NCBI GenBank assembly: GCA_963557785.1
Contig: CAUWBF010000002.1
Location: forward strand, 1 to 64,000
Reading direction: 5' to 3'
Source of the DNA: Merdicola sp963557785
Lineage (GTDB): Bacteria; Bacillota; Clostridia; TANB77; CAG-508
Length of the DNA stretch: 64,000 bases
Shown here: positions 30,571 to 40,294 of the stretch, piece by piece
Layout: the number at the start of each line of letters is the position of its first letter
Numbering within the stretch: position 1 is the first letter of the stretch
Made by a program: the position numbers and the translations under genes
The notes under the pieces: generated by a model
Database searches by the model: none
Seen by the model: only the letters and a program-made list of their open reading frames with translations
What the model was told of the DNA's origin: nothing

Positions 30571-31899
30571 ATGGAACTAGGAAAAATACCACCACATGAT
30601 ATAGAAGCTGAACAAGCAGTAATAGGAAGTATGCTTACAGATAAAGATGCAGTAATAGCAGCAATTGAAGTACTAAAAGAAGATGATTTTTATAGAGAAG
30701 ACCATAAAGCTATTTATGGAGCAATATTAAGTTTATATAATAGATCAGAACCAATAGATATTATCACATTAAAAGCAGAATTAACTTCTCTTGGAATGTT
30801 TGATAAAATTGGAGGTTTAGAATATTTAGCAGAATTACCAGAAAAGGTTCCAACAACTGCAAATGTAGATAAGTACATAAAAATTGTTGAAGAAAAATCA
30901 ATGCTTAGAAACCTTATAAAAACTGCTAATGAAATAATAGAATTAGGATATGACCCAACAGAAGAATTAGATAATATAATGGATAATGCAGAAAAGAAAA
31001 TATTCAATATTATGCAAGATAAAAATCAAAAGGGATACGCTCCTATAAAAGATATATTAGTAGATACATTTACACAGCTAGAACAATTATATAATCAAAA
31101 ACAACATATAACTGGTGTACCTACAGGATTTGCAGATTTAGACTATAAAACAGCGGGACTTCATAATTCGGATTTAGTGTTAGTTGCTGCAAGACCTGCT
31201 ATGGGAAAATCAGCATTTGCATTAAACATAGCTTCATATGCAGCAGTTAAAGCACATGTTCCAACAGTAATATTCAGTTTAGAAATGTCTAAAGAGCAAA
31301 TGGTAAACAGAATATTATGTAGCGAAGCAATGGTAGATAGTAATAAAGTAAGAACAGGAAAAATAGAAGAAGAAGACTGGGTAAAAATAGCAGGGGCAAT
31401 GGGACCTCTATCTGAAGCTCAAATATTTATAGATGATACGCCTGGTATATCAATAAATGAAATAAGAGCAAAATGTAGAAAACTAAAACTAGAAAAGAAT
31501 ATAGGTTTAGTAGTAATAGATTATTTACAATTAGTACAAGGTAGCGGAAAGAAAAGTTCAAGCCGTGAGCAAGAAATTTCTGAGATAAGTAGATCTTTAA
31601 AAATACTTGCAAAAGAAATTAATGTTCCTGTAATTGCATTATCACAGCTTTCAAGAGCGCCAGAACAAAGACCAGACCATAGACCTATGCTTTCAGACTT
31701 ACGTGAATCTGGAGCTATAGAGCAAGATGCCGATATAGTAATGTTCTTATATAGAGATGATTACTATAACGAAGAAAGCGAGAAAAAGAATATTGCTGAA
31801 GTAATTTTGGCAAAACATAGATCAGGTTCAACTGGAACAGTAGAATTATTATGGCTTGGAAATTATACAAAATTTGCAAATATTGATAAATATAGATAA
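30571..31899 (+). CDS. dnaB: Replicative DNA helicase
   Basis: The product has 442 residues and is the hexameric helicase that unwinds DNA at the fork and binds primase. The N-terminal DnaB domain (PPHDIEAEQAVIGSML) is followed by the RecA-like ATPase with Walker A (ARPAMGKSAFALN, about residues 207-219). Walker B is VVIDYLQLV. Later motifs are ISRSLKILAKEINVPVIALSQLSR (in part) and DLRESGAIEQDADIVMFLYR. The start is ATG after AAGGAGGG. No intein is present. It sits 18 bases before tilS. Confidence 0.97.
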   Translation: MELGKIPPHDIEAEQAVIGSMLTDKDAVIAAIEVLKEDDFYREDHKAIYGAILSLYNRSEPIDIITLKAELTSLGMFDKIGGLEYLAELPEKVPTTANVDKYIKIVEEKSMLRNLIKTANEIIELGYDPTEELDNIMDNAEKKIFNIMQDKNQKGYAPIKDILVDTFTQLEQLYNQKQHITGVPTGFADLDYKTAGLHNSDLVLVAARPAMGKSAFALNIASYAAVKAHVPTVIFSLEMSKEQMVNRILCSEAMVDSNKVRTGKIEEEDWVKIAGAMGPLSEAQIFIDDTPGISINEIRAKCRKLKLEKNIGLVVIDYLQLVQGSGKKSSSREQEISEISRSLKILAKEINVPVIALSQLSRAPEQRPDHRPMLSDLRESGAIEQDADIVMFLYRDDYYNEESEKKNIAEVILAKHRSGSTGTVELLWLGNYTKFANIDKYR

Positions 31900-31917
31900 T
31901 AAAGCAAGGAAGTAGTA

Positions 31918-32913
31918 ATGGAAGAAAAAATTTTAGAAACAATTAAACAATTCGAACTGATAGAATCTGGTGATAAGATCGTCATAGGCGTATCTGGGGG
32001 ACCAGATTCTATGTGTTTATTAAATTCATTAAATAATATAAGGAAAGATGAAAATAATGATTTATCTTTCGATATTTGTGTTGCACATATTAATCATATG
32101 ATACGAGAAGAAGCAGATTTAGAAACAGAATATGTAGAAGATTATTGCAATAAAAATAATATTCCAATTTATATAAAAAGGGCAAATGTTATAAAAATAG
32201 CAGAGGAAAATAGAATTGGCTTAGAAGAAGCAGGTAGAAATGTAAGATATAAATTTTTTGAAGAGGTATTAAAAACTACAGGTTCAAATAAGATTGCAAT
32301 AGCGCATAATCTAAATGATAGAGCGGAGACAGTATTAATGAATTTGATGAGAGGAAGCGGACCACTAGGGCTAAAAGGAATTGAACCTAAAAGAAATAAC
32401 TTATATATTAGGCCTCTAATTCAAATTAATAGAAAAGATATAGAAGAATATTGTGAAAAAGAAAAATTAAATCCTAAGTTTGATAAAAGTAATAAGGATA
32501 ATACGTATACAAGAAATAAAATAAGAAACCTACTTATTCCGTATCTTCAAAAGGAATTTAACCCAAATATTATAGAATCAATAACAAAATTATCAGAAAT
32601 AATGACTGATGAACAGAATTATTTAGAAAAAATTGTTAATAATATATATACCAACCTTCTTATAGAGGAAAAAGAAGATGAGATAATATTAGATTTGAAA
32701 AAATTTAATAAACAGGATGTTGTAATAAAGAGAAAACTTATATTATATACTATTAATAAACTGTTAAAAACTACGAAAAATATAGAAAAAATACACATAG
32801 AGGACATAATAAAGTTGTGTAATAATAATATTGGTAATAAATATTTAACTCCAAACAAAAATATAAAAGTTTTTTTAAAAAAAGGGAAAATATCATTTAT
32901 ATCTAAATTTTAA
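31918..32913 (+). CDS. tilS: tRNA(Ile)-lysidine synthase, short form
   Basis: The product has 331 residues and modifies C34 of the CAU-anticodon isoleucine tRNA to lysidine so that it reads AUA, which is very abundant in this A-rich genome. The PP-loop SGGPDS lies at about residues 26-31; HINHMIREEA and AIAHNLNDRAETVLMNLMRGSG are further family signatures. Most TilS proteins have another C-terminal domain and reach about 430-470 residues. Here the product stops after the first linker helices and a short KVFLKKGKISF stretch. The stop is clean and nothing downstream continues it, so this is a short natural form. AAGGAAG precedes the ATG. Confidence 0.92.
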   Translation: MEEKILETIKQFELIESGDKIVIGVSGGPDSMCLLNSLNNIRKDENNDLSFDICVAHINHMIREEADLETEYVEDYCNKNNIPIYIKRANVIKIAEENRIGLEEAGRNVRYKFFEEVLKTTGSNKIAIAHNLNDRAETVLMNLMRGSGPLGLKGIEPKRNNLYIRPLIQINRKDIEEYCEKEKLNPKFDKSNKDNTYTRNKIRNLLIPYLQKEFNPNIIESITKLSEIMTDEQNYLEKIVNNIYTNLLIEEKEDEIILDLKKFNKQDVVIKRKLILYTINKLLKTTKNIEKIHIEDIIKLCNNNIGNKYLTPNKNIKVFLKKGKISFISKF

Positions 32914-32973
32914 ATGTCCGTAAGCATATAGAAAATTAGTATTTTTTGACATATAAAAGTAAAGAAAAAGACA

Positions 32974-33002
32974 TTGAAAACATAATATTTATATGTTATA
33001 TT
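32974..33002 (+). promoter_or_regulatory. Candidate promoter for ftsH
   Basis: TTGAAA (32974-32979), 17 bases, TATATT (32997-33002). A TTGACA at 32946 lacks a matching -10 element. Confidence 0.6.
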
Positions 33003-33052
33003 TCAGGCAAGATAAAAGAACTCTCTAAAGTTTGAGCAAGGAGGATAATAAA

Positions 33053-34873
33053 GTGAAAAACGGAATTAAAACACTATCAATGTGGTTAATAATAAGTGTA
33101 ATCATTATAGTATTATTAACTGCTATTATGGATAATTCAGATAAGAAAATGAGTTATTCAGATTTAATAACAAATATGGAAAGTGGCGCAGTAACAGCAA
33201 TAGAAATAGAAGCTGATGGAACAAAGGCTTATGTAGATTTAAAAGGTCAAACAATTTCTAAAGAAGTAAATATACCAAATTTAGAAAGTTTTATGGACTA
33301 TGCACAAGAAAGTTTAAAAGCTGGTAGTTTTACTTTAACTGAAAAATCACAATCACCATTAGTTACTGTATTATCAATACTATCACCATTTGGAATTGTA
33401 ATCATATTATTAATTTTTGGATTTATGCTAATGAATACAGGAAATAATAATGGAAACAAAACAATGTCATTTGGAAAAAGTAAAGCCAGAATGATGAACG
33501 GTGCAGAAAAGACAAAAGTTACATTTGAAGATGTAGCTGGTGTTGATGAAGAAAAAGAAGAATTACAAGAAATAGTAGAATTTTTGAAAACTCCAAAGAA
33601 ATTTACAGATATGGGAGCTAGAATTCCAAAAGGAGTTTTATTAGTAGGACCTCCAGGAACAGGTAAAACTTTGCTTGCTAAAGCAGTTGCTGGTGAAGCA
33701 GGAGTACCTTTCTTTATTATAAGTGGTTCAGACTTTGTTGAAATGTTTGTTGGTGTTGGTGCTTCAAGAGTAAGAGATTTATTCGAACAAGCAAAGAAAA
33801 ATGCACCATGTATAATATTTATAGATGAAATTGATGCAGTTGGACGCCAAAGAGGTGCAGGTCTTGGTGGCGGACATGATGAAAGAGAACAAACTTTAAA
33901 TCAATTATTAGTTGAAATGGATGGTTTCGGAAGTAATGAAGGTGTTATAGTTTTAGCTGCTACAAATAGACCTGATGTTTTAGATAAAGCTTTATTAAGA
34001 CCAGGAAGATTTGATAGACAAATAGTAGTTTCAGCACCTGATGTAAAAGCAAGAGAACAAATATTAGAAGTTCATTCAAGAAAGAAAAGATTTGCAGAAG
34101 ATGTTGATTTAAAAACTATTGCAAAAAATACTTCAGGATTCTCAGGAGCAGACTTAGAAAATGTTTTAAATGAAGCAGCCCTATTAGCAGCAAGAAGAGA
34201 TTTAAAGGAAATAAGAATGCAAGAAATAGAAGATGCTATGGTTAAAGTAACTATGGGACCAGAAAAGAAAACAAGAGTAAGAAGCGAAAAAGAAAATAAA
34301 TTAGTAGCTTACCACGAAGCAGGTCATGCAGTAGTAAGCAGATTCTTACCAACACAAGATGTTGTACATCAAATTTCTATTATACCAAGAGGTATGGCTG
34401 GTGGTTATACTATGTATAAACCAACAGAAGATAAATCTTTTATGTCTAAAACAGAGATGGAAGAAAATATCATTTCATTATTAGGTGGTAGAGTTGCAGA
34501 AAAATTAATATTAGATGATATATCAACAGGAGCAAGCAACGATATAGAAAGAGCAACTGCAATAGCAAGAGCTATGGTAACAAAATATGGAATGAGTGAG
34601 AAATTAGGAACAATAACATTTGGAACTGACCAAGGTGAAGTTTTCTTAGGAAGAGATTTAGCTCAATCTAAAGAATATTCAGAAGAAACAGCAGCTTTAA
34701 TAGATGAAGAAGTAAAAAGTATTATAGATAATGCTTACAATAAAGCAATAGAAATATTAAATGCTAATATTGAAAAATTGCACAAGGTTGCTGGAGTTTT
34801 ATTAGAAAAAGAAAAAATTGATGGAGATGAATTTGCAGAAATATTTGCAGATACAAAAATCGAAGAAGAATAA
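33053..34873 (+). CDS. ftsH: ATP-dependent zinc metalloprotease FtsH
   Basis: The product has 606 residues from GTG 33053, eight bases after AAGGAGG (33038-33044). An in-frame TTG at 33032 would place the ribosome site inside the gene and is rejected. Two transmembrane segments (about residues 8-25 and 105-130) flank an extracytoplasmic loop. The AAA+ module carries Walker A GPPGTGKT (about residues 200-207), IIFIDEIDAVGRQRG and ATNRPDVLD. The peptidase zinc site is HEAGH near residue 421. It degrades membrane and misfolded proteins as a membrane hexamer. tilS-ftsH order is common in Bacillota, where hpt often lies between them; hpt is absent here. Confidence 0.97.
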   Translation: MKNGIKTLSMWLIISVIIIVLLTAIMDNSDKKMSYSDLITNMESGAVTAIEIEADGTKAYVDLKGQTISKEVNIPNLESFMDYAQESLKAGSFTLTEKSQSPLVTVLSILSPFGIVIILLIFGFMLMNTGNNNGNKTMSFGKSKARMMNGAEKTKVTFEDVAGVDEEKEELQEIVEFLKTPKKFTDMGARIPKGVLLVGPPGTGKTLLAKAVAGEAGVPFFIISGSDFVEMFVGVGASRVRDLFEQAKKNAPCIIFIDEIDAVGRQRGAGLGGGHDEREQTLNQLLVEMDGFGSNEGVIVLAATNRPDVLDKALLRPGRFDRQIVVSAPDVKAREQILEVHSRKKRFAEDVDLKTIAKNTSGFSGADLENVLNEAALLAARRDLKEIRMQEIEDAMVKVTMGPEKKTRVRSEKENKLVAYHEAGHAVVSRFLPTQDVVHQISIIPRGMAGGYTMYKPTEDKSFMSKTEMEENIISLLGGRVAEKLILDDISTGASNDIERATAIARAMVTKYGMSEKLGTITFGTDQGEVFLGRDLAQSKEYSEETAALIDEEVKSIIDNAYNKAIEILNANIEKLHKVAGVLLEKEKIDGDEFAEIFADTKIEEE

Positions 34874-34889
34874 TATAAAATATTAATTA

Positions 34890-34925
34890 AAGAATGAATA
34901 CTATTATGGTATTCATTCTTTTTTA
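34890..34925 (+). terminator. Terminator after ftsH
   Basis: Perfect 12-base arms AAGAATGAATAC (34890-34901) and GTATTCATTCTT (34909-34920), followed by TTTTT. Confidence 0.9.
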
Positions 34926-35119
34926 TTTATCTAAATTTTATAAATATAATAAATTTGTAATAAATTTGTCTTATTTAGCATATACGAGCAATATTACTTA
35001 GAGCCATAAGGATTTTGAAATAGTTTACTATAAAACAAAAACATCTTAAATTTATAGAAGTGTCGAAGAACGGCGTAAAATGGGCAAAAATAGCTTATGG
35101 TAACATAACTACTAACAAT
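34926..35119 (+). other. Noncoding stretch between ftsH and nrdD promoter
   Basis: About 190 bases with no open frame. A separated CCATAAG / CTTATGG pair is visible, but there is no T-tract and no RNA family I recognise. No clear NrdR-type box was seen. Confidence 0.4.
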
Positions 35120-35147
35120 TTGACATTACTTTTTTTTATATTATAAT
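35120..35147 (+). promoter_or_regulatory. Promoter for nrdD
   Basis: TTGACA (35120-35125), 16 bases, TATAAT (35142-35147). The leader to the ATG is about 75 bases and ends with AAGGGGG. Confidence 0.8.
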
Positions 35148-35226
35148 AACAAAAAATGACAAAAGAGAAAACATTCCTAACAAGGATTGCTAAGTAATAA
35201 CAATAGAAAACAAGGGGGAAAAAAGC

Positions 35227-37432
35227 ATGCAAGCTACAAATACGAAAGAGATAAAAATCCCAACAGCAAAACAAGTTAGGGACTCAATAAAAGTCATTAA
35301 AAGAGATCGGAAGAACTGTAGATTATGATGCAGATAAGATAATTATAGCTATAAGTAAAGCTAATAAGGATGTTAAAGGAAAAGAAAAAATTTCTAGATT
35401 AAGTATAGAAGAGATTGTAAAGTCTATAGAAATAGAAAATTATAAATCAACAATATCTGTAGAAGAAATACAAGATATAATAGAAAGAAAGCTAATGGAG
35501 TTCGGAAAATTTGAATTAGCAAAACAATATATTTTGTATAGAGAAAGACATGCTTTAGTCCGTAGAGTAAATACAACTGATGAAAGCATTTTAACCCTTG
35601 TAAGAAATAAAAATGAAGAAACTTCTAGAGAGAATAGTAATAAAAATGCAGTACTTGTTTCTACTCAAAGAGATTTAATCGCTGGTGAAACATCTAAAGA
35701 TATAACAGATAGAATATTATTACCAGAAAGAATTGTTAAAGCTCACTACGATGGTGTATTACACTTTCATGATAAAGACTATTTTTTACAACCAATGCAT
35801 AACTGTATGTTAGTAAACATTGGGGATATGCTAGATAATGGAACAGTTATGAATGGAAAGCTAATTGAATCACCAAAAAGTTTTCATGTTGCTTGCAATG
35901 TGATGACTCAAATAATTGCTACAGTAGCAAGTAATCAATATGGTGGACAATCAGTAGATATACGCCATTTAGGAAAATATTTAAGACGTACATATGATAA
36001 ATGTTATAAAAAACGTTATGAAAAATATATAGAAAAAGGATATACAGAAGAAGAAGCATCAAAAAGAGCACATGAAGATGCTATAGACAAAAGACAAGAA
36101 GAGTTGGAAGGAGGAGTCCAAACAATTCAATATCAAATAAATACATTAATGACAACAAATGGACAAACTCCTTTCGTAACTATATTTATGCATATAGATG
36201 ATAACGACGAATATGAAGAAGAAGTAGCAATGATAGTTGAGGAAATACTAAAGCAACGTTATCAAGGAATTAAGAATGAAAAGGGAGTATACATTACTCC
36301 AGCTTTTCCAAAACTTATATATGTATTAGATGAAAATAATTGTCTTAAGGGTGGAAAATATGACTATATAACAAAACTTGCTGTAAAATGTTCTGCTAAA
36401 AGATTGTATCCAGATTATATATCAGCTAAACAAATGAGAAAAAATTATGAAGGAAACGTGTTTAGCCCTATGGGATGTAGAAGTTTTCTATCTCCTTGGA
36501 AGAATGAAAAAGGTGAATATGTTTTTGAATCTAGATTTAATCAAGGAGTTGTTAGTATAAATTTACCACAAATTGGTATAATTGCTAACGGTGATGAAAA
36601 GAGATTTTGGAAGTTATTAGATGAAAGATTAAATCTTTGTTATGATGCTTTAATGTGCAGACATGAAGCTTTAAAAGGAACTTTATCAGATTTATCTCCT
36701 GTTCATTGGCAATATGGAGCAGCAGCTAGATTAAAAAAAGGAGAAACAATAGATAAATTATTAGAAGGTGGATTTTCTACAATTTCTTTAGGATATATAG
36801 GAATATATGAAACAACGAAATTAATGAAAGGCGTAAGTCATACAGATCCTGAAGGAGAAGAATTTGCTTTAAGACTTATGCATCATCTAAGAGAAAAAGT
36901 AGATGAATGGAAAGAGCAAACAGGAATAGGATTTGGACTATATGGAACTCCAGCAGAAAGTTTATGTTATAGATTTGCTAGAATAGATAAAGAAAGATTT
37001 GGAGATATAGAGGATGTAACCGATAAAGGTTACTATACAAATTCTTATCATGTTGATGTTAGAGAAAAAATAGATGCATTTTCTAAATTAAAATTTGAAA
37101 GTCAATTTCAACCAATATCTTCAGGAGGAGCTATTTCATATGTTGAAATACCAAATATGAGAAATAATTTAAAAGCTCTAGAGGAAATTGTTAAGTTTAT
37201 ATATGAAAACATTCAATATGCAGAATTTAATACTAAATCAGATTATTGCCATGTGTGTGGATTTGATGGAGAAATTATAATAAACGATCAAGACGAATGG
37301 GAATGTCCAAATTGTGGAAATAAAGATCATAGTAAAATGAACGTAACAAGAAGAACTTGTGGCTACTTAGGAGAAAATTTTTGGAATGCAGGAAAAACAA
37401 AAGAAATAAAATCGAGAGTATTACATTTATAA
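35227..37432 (+). CDS. nrdD: Anaerobic (class III) ribonucleoside-triphosphate reductase, needs a +1 frameshift at CGG 35308
   Basis: Reading starts at ATG 35227 after AAGGGGG and gives MQATNTKEIKIPTAKQ then VIKRD. It then meets CGG at 35308-35310 and a TGA at 35326. Skipping the C at 35308 continues as GRTVDYDADKI, the expected ATP-cone sequence (KRDGR), and joins the long frame ending at 37432: 734 residues, normal for NrdD. The C-terminus has the four-cysteine zinc site (CHVCG...CPNCG) and the glycyl-radical motif RTCGYLG. The enzyme reduces NTPs to dNTPs without oxygen. A start inside the second frame at 35495 would cut off the ATP-cone and has no good ribosome site. nrdG, its activase, follows directly. 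Confidence 0.9.
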
Positions 37433-37450
37433 TAAAGGGAAGTGTTTAAT

Positions 37451-37972
37451 ATGCATTATGCAGATATAAAAAGAGTAGATATAGCAAATGGAGAAGGAGT
37501 AAGAGTTTCACTATTTGTTAGTGGATGTAGACATCATTGCAAAGGTTGCTTTAACGAAATTGCATGGAATTTTGGATATGGAAAAGAATTTACAGATGAA
37601 ACAATAGATGAAATATTAAAAGACTTAGACCATGACTATATTGATGGATTAAGTTTACTTGGAGGAGAACCATTAGAACCTGAAAATCAAGAAGGATTAC
37701 TAAGGTTAGTTGAAAAAGTTAAAGAAAAGTATCCTCAAAAGAATATATGGTGCTATACAGGATTTGACTTTGAAAAAGATGTTATGGGAAGAATGGTAGA
37801 ACAATCTGATACTACTAAAAAATTGATTTCATATTTTGATGTAGTAGTTGATGGAAAATTTGATGAATCTAAAAAGAATATAGCACTTAAATTTAGAGGA
37901 TCAGAAAATCAAAGAATAATAGATGTAAAACAAACTATGAACAGTAAGGTAATAAAATTATTTGAATTCTAA
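37451..37972 (+). CDS. nrdG: Anaerobic ribonucleotide reductase activating protein
   Basis: The product has 173 residues from ATG 37451; a GTG at 37442 lies too close to the AAAGGGA site (37434-37440). It is a radical-SAM enzyme: the [4Fe-4S] motif CxxxCxxC is seen in SGCRHHCKGCFN (about residues 24-35), and the SAM-binding GGE in LLGGEPL follows. It generates the glycyl radical on NrdD, whose gene ends 18 bases upstream, so the two form an operon. Confidence 0.95.
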   Translation: MHYADIKRVDIANGEGVRVSLFVSGCRHHCKGCFNEIAWNFGYGKEFTDETIDEILKDLDHDYIDGLSLLGGEPLEPENQEGLLRLVEKVKEKYPQKNIWCYTGFDFEKDVMGRMVEQSDTTKKLISYFDVVVDGKFDESKKNIALKFRGSENQRIIDVKQTMNSKVIKLFEF

Positions 37973-37991
37973 CGTTTAAGACTAAAAACTA

Positions 37992-38021
37992 TTGACAATT
38001 AAAAACATTTTAGAGTATAAT
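37992..38021 (+). promoter_or_regulatory. Promoter for rpsU
   Basis: TTGACA (37992-37997), 18 bases, TATAAT (38016-38021). It is followed by a leader of about 95 bases before rpsU with no structure I can assign. Confidence 0.8.
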
Positions 38022-38118
38022 ATTAAACGTACAAAGAGCGTAGGTAAGAAAAAACCACCTAAAGACTCTAAAATAGAATCCCAAAAACTGTGTTAGAAGT
38101 CGGAAGGAGGGGAATTAA

Positions 38119-38289
38119 ATGTCAGAAGTTAAAGTTAATAATGGAAATATAGAAGACGCATTAAAAAGATTTAAAAGACAATGCGCTAGAAATGGTGTAT
38201 TACAAGAAGTTCGTAAAAGAGAACACTATGAAAAACCTAGTGTAAGAAGAAAGAAAAAATCAGAGGCAGCTAGAAAAAGAAAATTTTAA
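38119..38289 (+). CDS. rpsU: 30S ribosomal protein S21
   Basis: The product has 56 residues, usual for S21. It reads MSEVKVNNGNIEDALKRF, then KRQCARNGVLQEVRKREHYE, and ends in a basic tail RRKKKSEAARKRKF. It binds the 3' end region of 16S rRNA and helps initiation. A strong AAGGAGGGG precedes the ATG. It has its own promoter and terminator; yqeY follows, as in many Bacillota. Confidence 0.97.
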   Translation: MSEVKVNNGNIEDALKRFKRQCARNGVLQEVRKREHYEKPSVRRKKKSEAARKRKF

Positions 38290-38299
38290 TATAATTAAG

Positions 38300-38330
38300 A
38301 CGCTTACCAATTTCTTGGCAAGCGTTTTTT
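38300..38330 (+). terminator. Terminator after rpsU
   Basis: Arms 38300-38310 (ACGCTTACCAA) and 38315-38325 (TTGGCAAGCGT), one mismatch, loop TTTC, then a T-run. Confidence 0.88.
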
Positions 38331-38359
38331 GGTTATTTAATTTATAGGAGGTATATAAT

Positions 38360-38800
38360 ATGTTAAAAGAGAAATTACTAAATGATATGAAAGAGAGTAT
38401 GAAGAATAAAGACACAATTAGAAAGAATGTTATTCAGATGATAAGAGCATCAATATTACAAATAGAGAAGGATAACCAAAAAGAAGTTAATGATGAAGAA
38501 ATTATTCAAATAATCGCAAAAGAAGCAAAAAAGAGAAAAGATTCTTTAGCTGATTATGAAAAAAGTGGAAGAGAAGATTTAATAAGTGAAATAAAAGAAG
38601 AAATTAAAATAATAGAAGAATATTTACCAGCACAATTAAGTGTAGAAGAAATAGAAAAAATTGTTTCAGAAATTATAAGTAATTTAGGAGCAACTTCAAT
38701 GAAAGATATGGGTCCTGTTATGAAAGAAGCAAAGGCAAAAATTGGAGCTAGTTCAGATGGTAAAACAATAAATGAAGTAGTAAAAAAATTATTAAGCTAA
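38360..38800 (+). CDS. yqeY: GatB/YqeY-domain protein
   Basis: The product has 146 residues and matches the stand-alone YqeY family. The N-terminal helices contain the family pattern MKESMKNKDTIRKNVIQMIR. The tail helix (ITxxLGATSMKDMGPVMKEA and GKTINEVVKKLL) resembles the tRNA-binding tail of GatB. Its role in bacteria is not settled; a link to tRNA-dependent amidation is inferred from the domain. AGGAGG precedes the ATG. It is located just after rpsU, a common pairing. Confidence 0.9.
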   Translation: MLKEKLLNDMKESMKNKDTIRKNVIQMIRASILQIEKDNQKEVNDEEIIQIIAKEAKKRKDSLADYEKSGREDLISEIKEEIKIIEEYLPAQLSVEEIEKIVSEIISNLGATSMKDMGPVMKEAKAKIGASSDGKTINEVVKKLLS

Positions 38801-38816
38801 TTTATCTGGAGTATAT

Positions 38817-40292
38817 ATGAATAAAAAAAATTTAAAAAATATTATTGCAGGTATTTTTATATTACTTGCATTTATAGCTACTAGTACAATTCCGTATATT
38901 CAAAATGGAGATGAGTTATGGACGTTTTCAAATACATATAAATTATATAATGGAATATCTTTATATAATGAAAATAATGTTATAGTTACTCCGTTATTCT
39001 TTTGGATAGGAAATATATTATTTAAATTATTTAGTGCAACATTTCTAACCTATAAAATATATAATTTATTAATAATATTTGCTTTATATTTAATAGTTTA
39101 TAAAATATTAAAGGCCTGCAAAATTAAAGATGAAATATCAATAATAATAACTATAATTTCTATGTTTTTATATAGAATAGTTTCTAGAATTGGTGCAAAT
39201 TATACAATTTTAGCATTAGTGTTTTTTATGGTAGGAATATTAAATCTTATAAGAAATAATGATAAAAAAATAAATATAGTTTTTCAAGGAATTATTACAT
39301 TTTTAATATTTCTTACAAAACAAAATATAGGAATATACTATTTTTTAGGACTAATAGTTTATATATTAACTAAAAAAGAAAAAATAAAAGATATTATTAA
39401 ACTTTGTATAACAATAATAATTCCAACATTATTATTTTTAGGTTATGAATATTATATTGGGGAACTTTATAATTTTATAAATTATGCCTTTTTAGGAATA
39501 GGGGAGTTTGCACAAAATAATATTATTGTTGAAGGATATACATATACTCAAATATTAATTGCACTTCAAATTGGTACAATTATAGCAGCAATTACACAAA
39601 TGTTAGAAAATAAAAGAAAGAATAAAAAAGATGAAATTTTAAAGGTATTATTTATATTCAGCATAGTAAATATGATGTTTGAGTACCCAATATTTAACTT
39701 ATATCACGTTTCAAGCGGAATTATAACGATTACTATACTATTAGCATATATTATATATGGATATGTGAGAAAAATAGAAATTAATCAAGAACAAAAAGAT
39801 ATATTAAAATCAATTATTAAAAATATATTGATTGTTATATTTATTGTATTAATAGTTTTAGATATTAATACAGCCGTATTTATTAATAAAGCATTTCAAG
39901 AAGAGAATAAAAACTTTAGAATGAATGATCCTTTTTATGGTGGAATTATATCAGAAGAAGAATCTGAATATGATGAAGTAATGCAATTTATAAAGGATAA
40001 GAGGAAAGAAGGTTCTAATGTAATTATATTTGATATAAGAGCTAATCTATATATGATACCTCTAAATGAGAATAATCAAGATTATGATTTGCCAATGCTT
40101 GGAAATTGGGGAAAAGATGGAGAAAATAGAGTATTGGAGGATATAAAAACAAAAACTAATACATATTTTTTAACATATGAAGAAACTAGAAATATAACTA
40201 CGCAAGAATCTAAAAAAATCAAAGATTATATCAAAGAGAATTCAAGAAATGATGGAAAAATTGGCAAATATGATATTTATTATAAAGATTAG
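38817..40292 (+). CDS. Polytopic membrane protein, GT-C glycosyltransferase-like
   Basis: The product has 491 residues with about ten hydrophobic segments and a C-terminal soluble part of about 130 residues. After the first segment comes NGDELWTFSNTYKLYNG, with acidic residues in the first outer loop as in GT-C (PMT/ArnT-like) glycosyltransferases that use polyprenyl-linked sugars. The next loop contains NVIVTPLFFWIG. The assignment rests on topology and this motif only. A GGAG-type site precedes the ATG; it follows yqeY by 16 bases. Confidence 0.6.
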   Translation: MNKKNLKNIIAGIFILLAFIATSTIPYIQNGDELWTFSNTYKLYNGISLYNENNVIVTPLFFWIGNILFKLFSATFLTYKIYNLLIIFALYLIVYKILKACKIKDEISIIITIISMFLYRIVSRIGANYTILALVFFMVGILNLIRNNDKKINIVFQGIITFLIFLTKQNIGIYYFLGLIVYILTKKEKIKDIIKLCITIIIPTLLFLGYEYYIGELYNFINYAFLGIGEFAQNNIIVEGYTYTQILIALQIGTIIAAITQMLENKRKNKKDEILKVLFIFSIVNMMFEYPIFNLYHVSSGIITITILLAYIIYGYVRKIEINQEQKDILKSIIKNILIVIFIVLIVLDINTAVFINKAFQEENKNFRMNDPFYGGIISEEESEYDEVMQFIKDKRKEGSNVIIFDIRANLYMIPLNENNQDYDLPMLGNWGKDGENRVLEDIKTKTNTYFLTYEETRNITTQESKKIKDYIKENSRNDGKIGKYDIYYKD

Positions 40293-40294
40293 AG

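Noticed and set aside
33032..33052. TTG start for ftsH at 33032
   Set aside because: The ribosome site AAGGAGG would lie inside the coding region; GTG 33053 is eight bases after it.
35061..35067. Spo0A-box-like TGTCGAA upstream of nrdD
   Set aside because: A single 7-base match is expected several times by chance in 64 kb on both strands, and it is far from the nrdD promoter core.
34926..35119. Small RNA or riboswitch before nrdD
   Set aside because: Only a separated 7-base complementary pair is visible; no known conserved core could be recognised.
35495..37432. nrdD starting at 35495 without the ATP-cone
   Set aside because: The ATP-cone is present upstream in the same frame back to 35309, and the good AAGGGGG site precedes ATG 35227.
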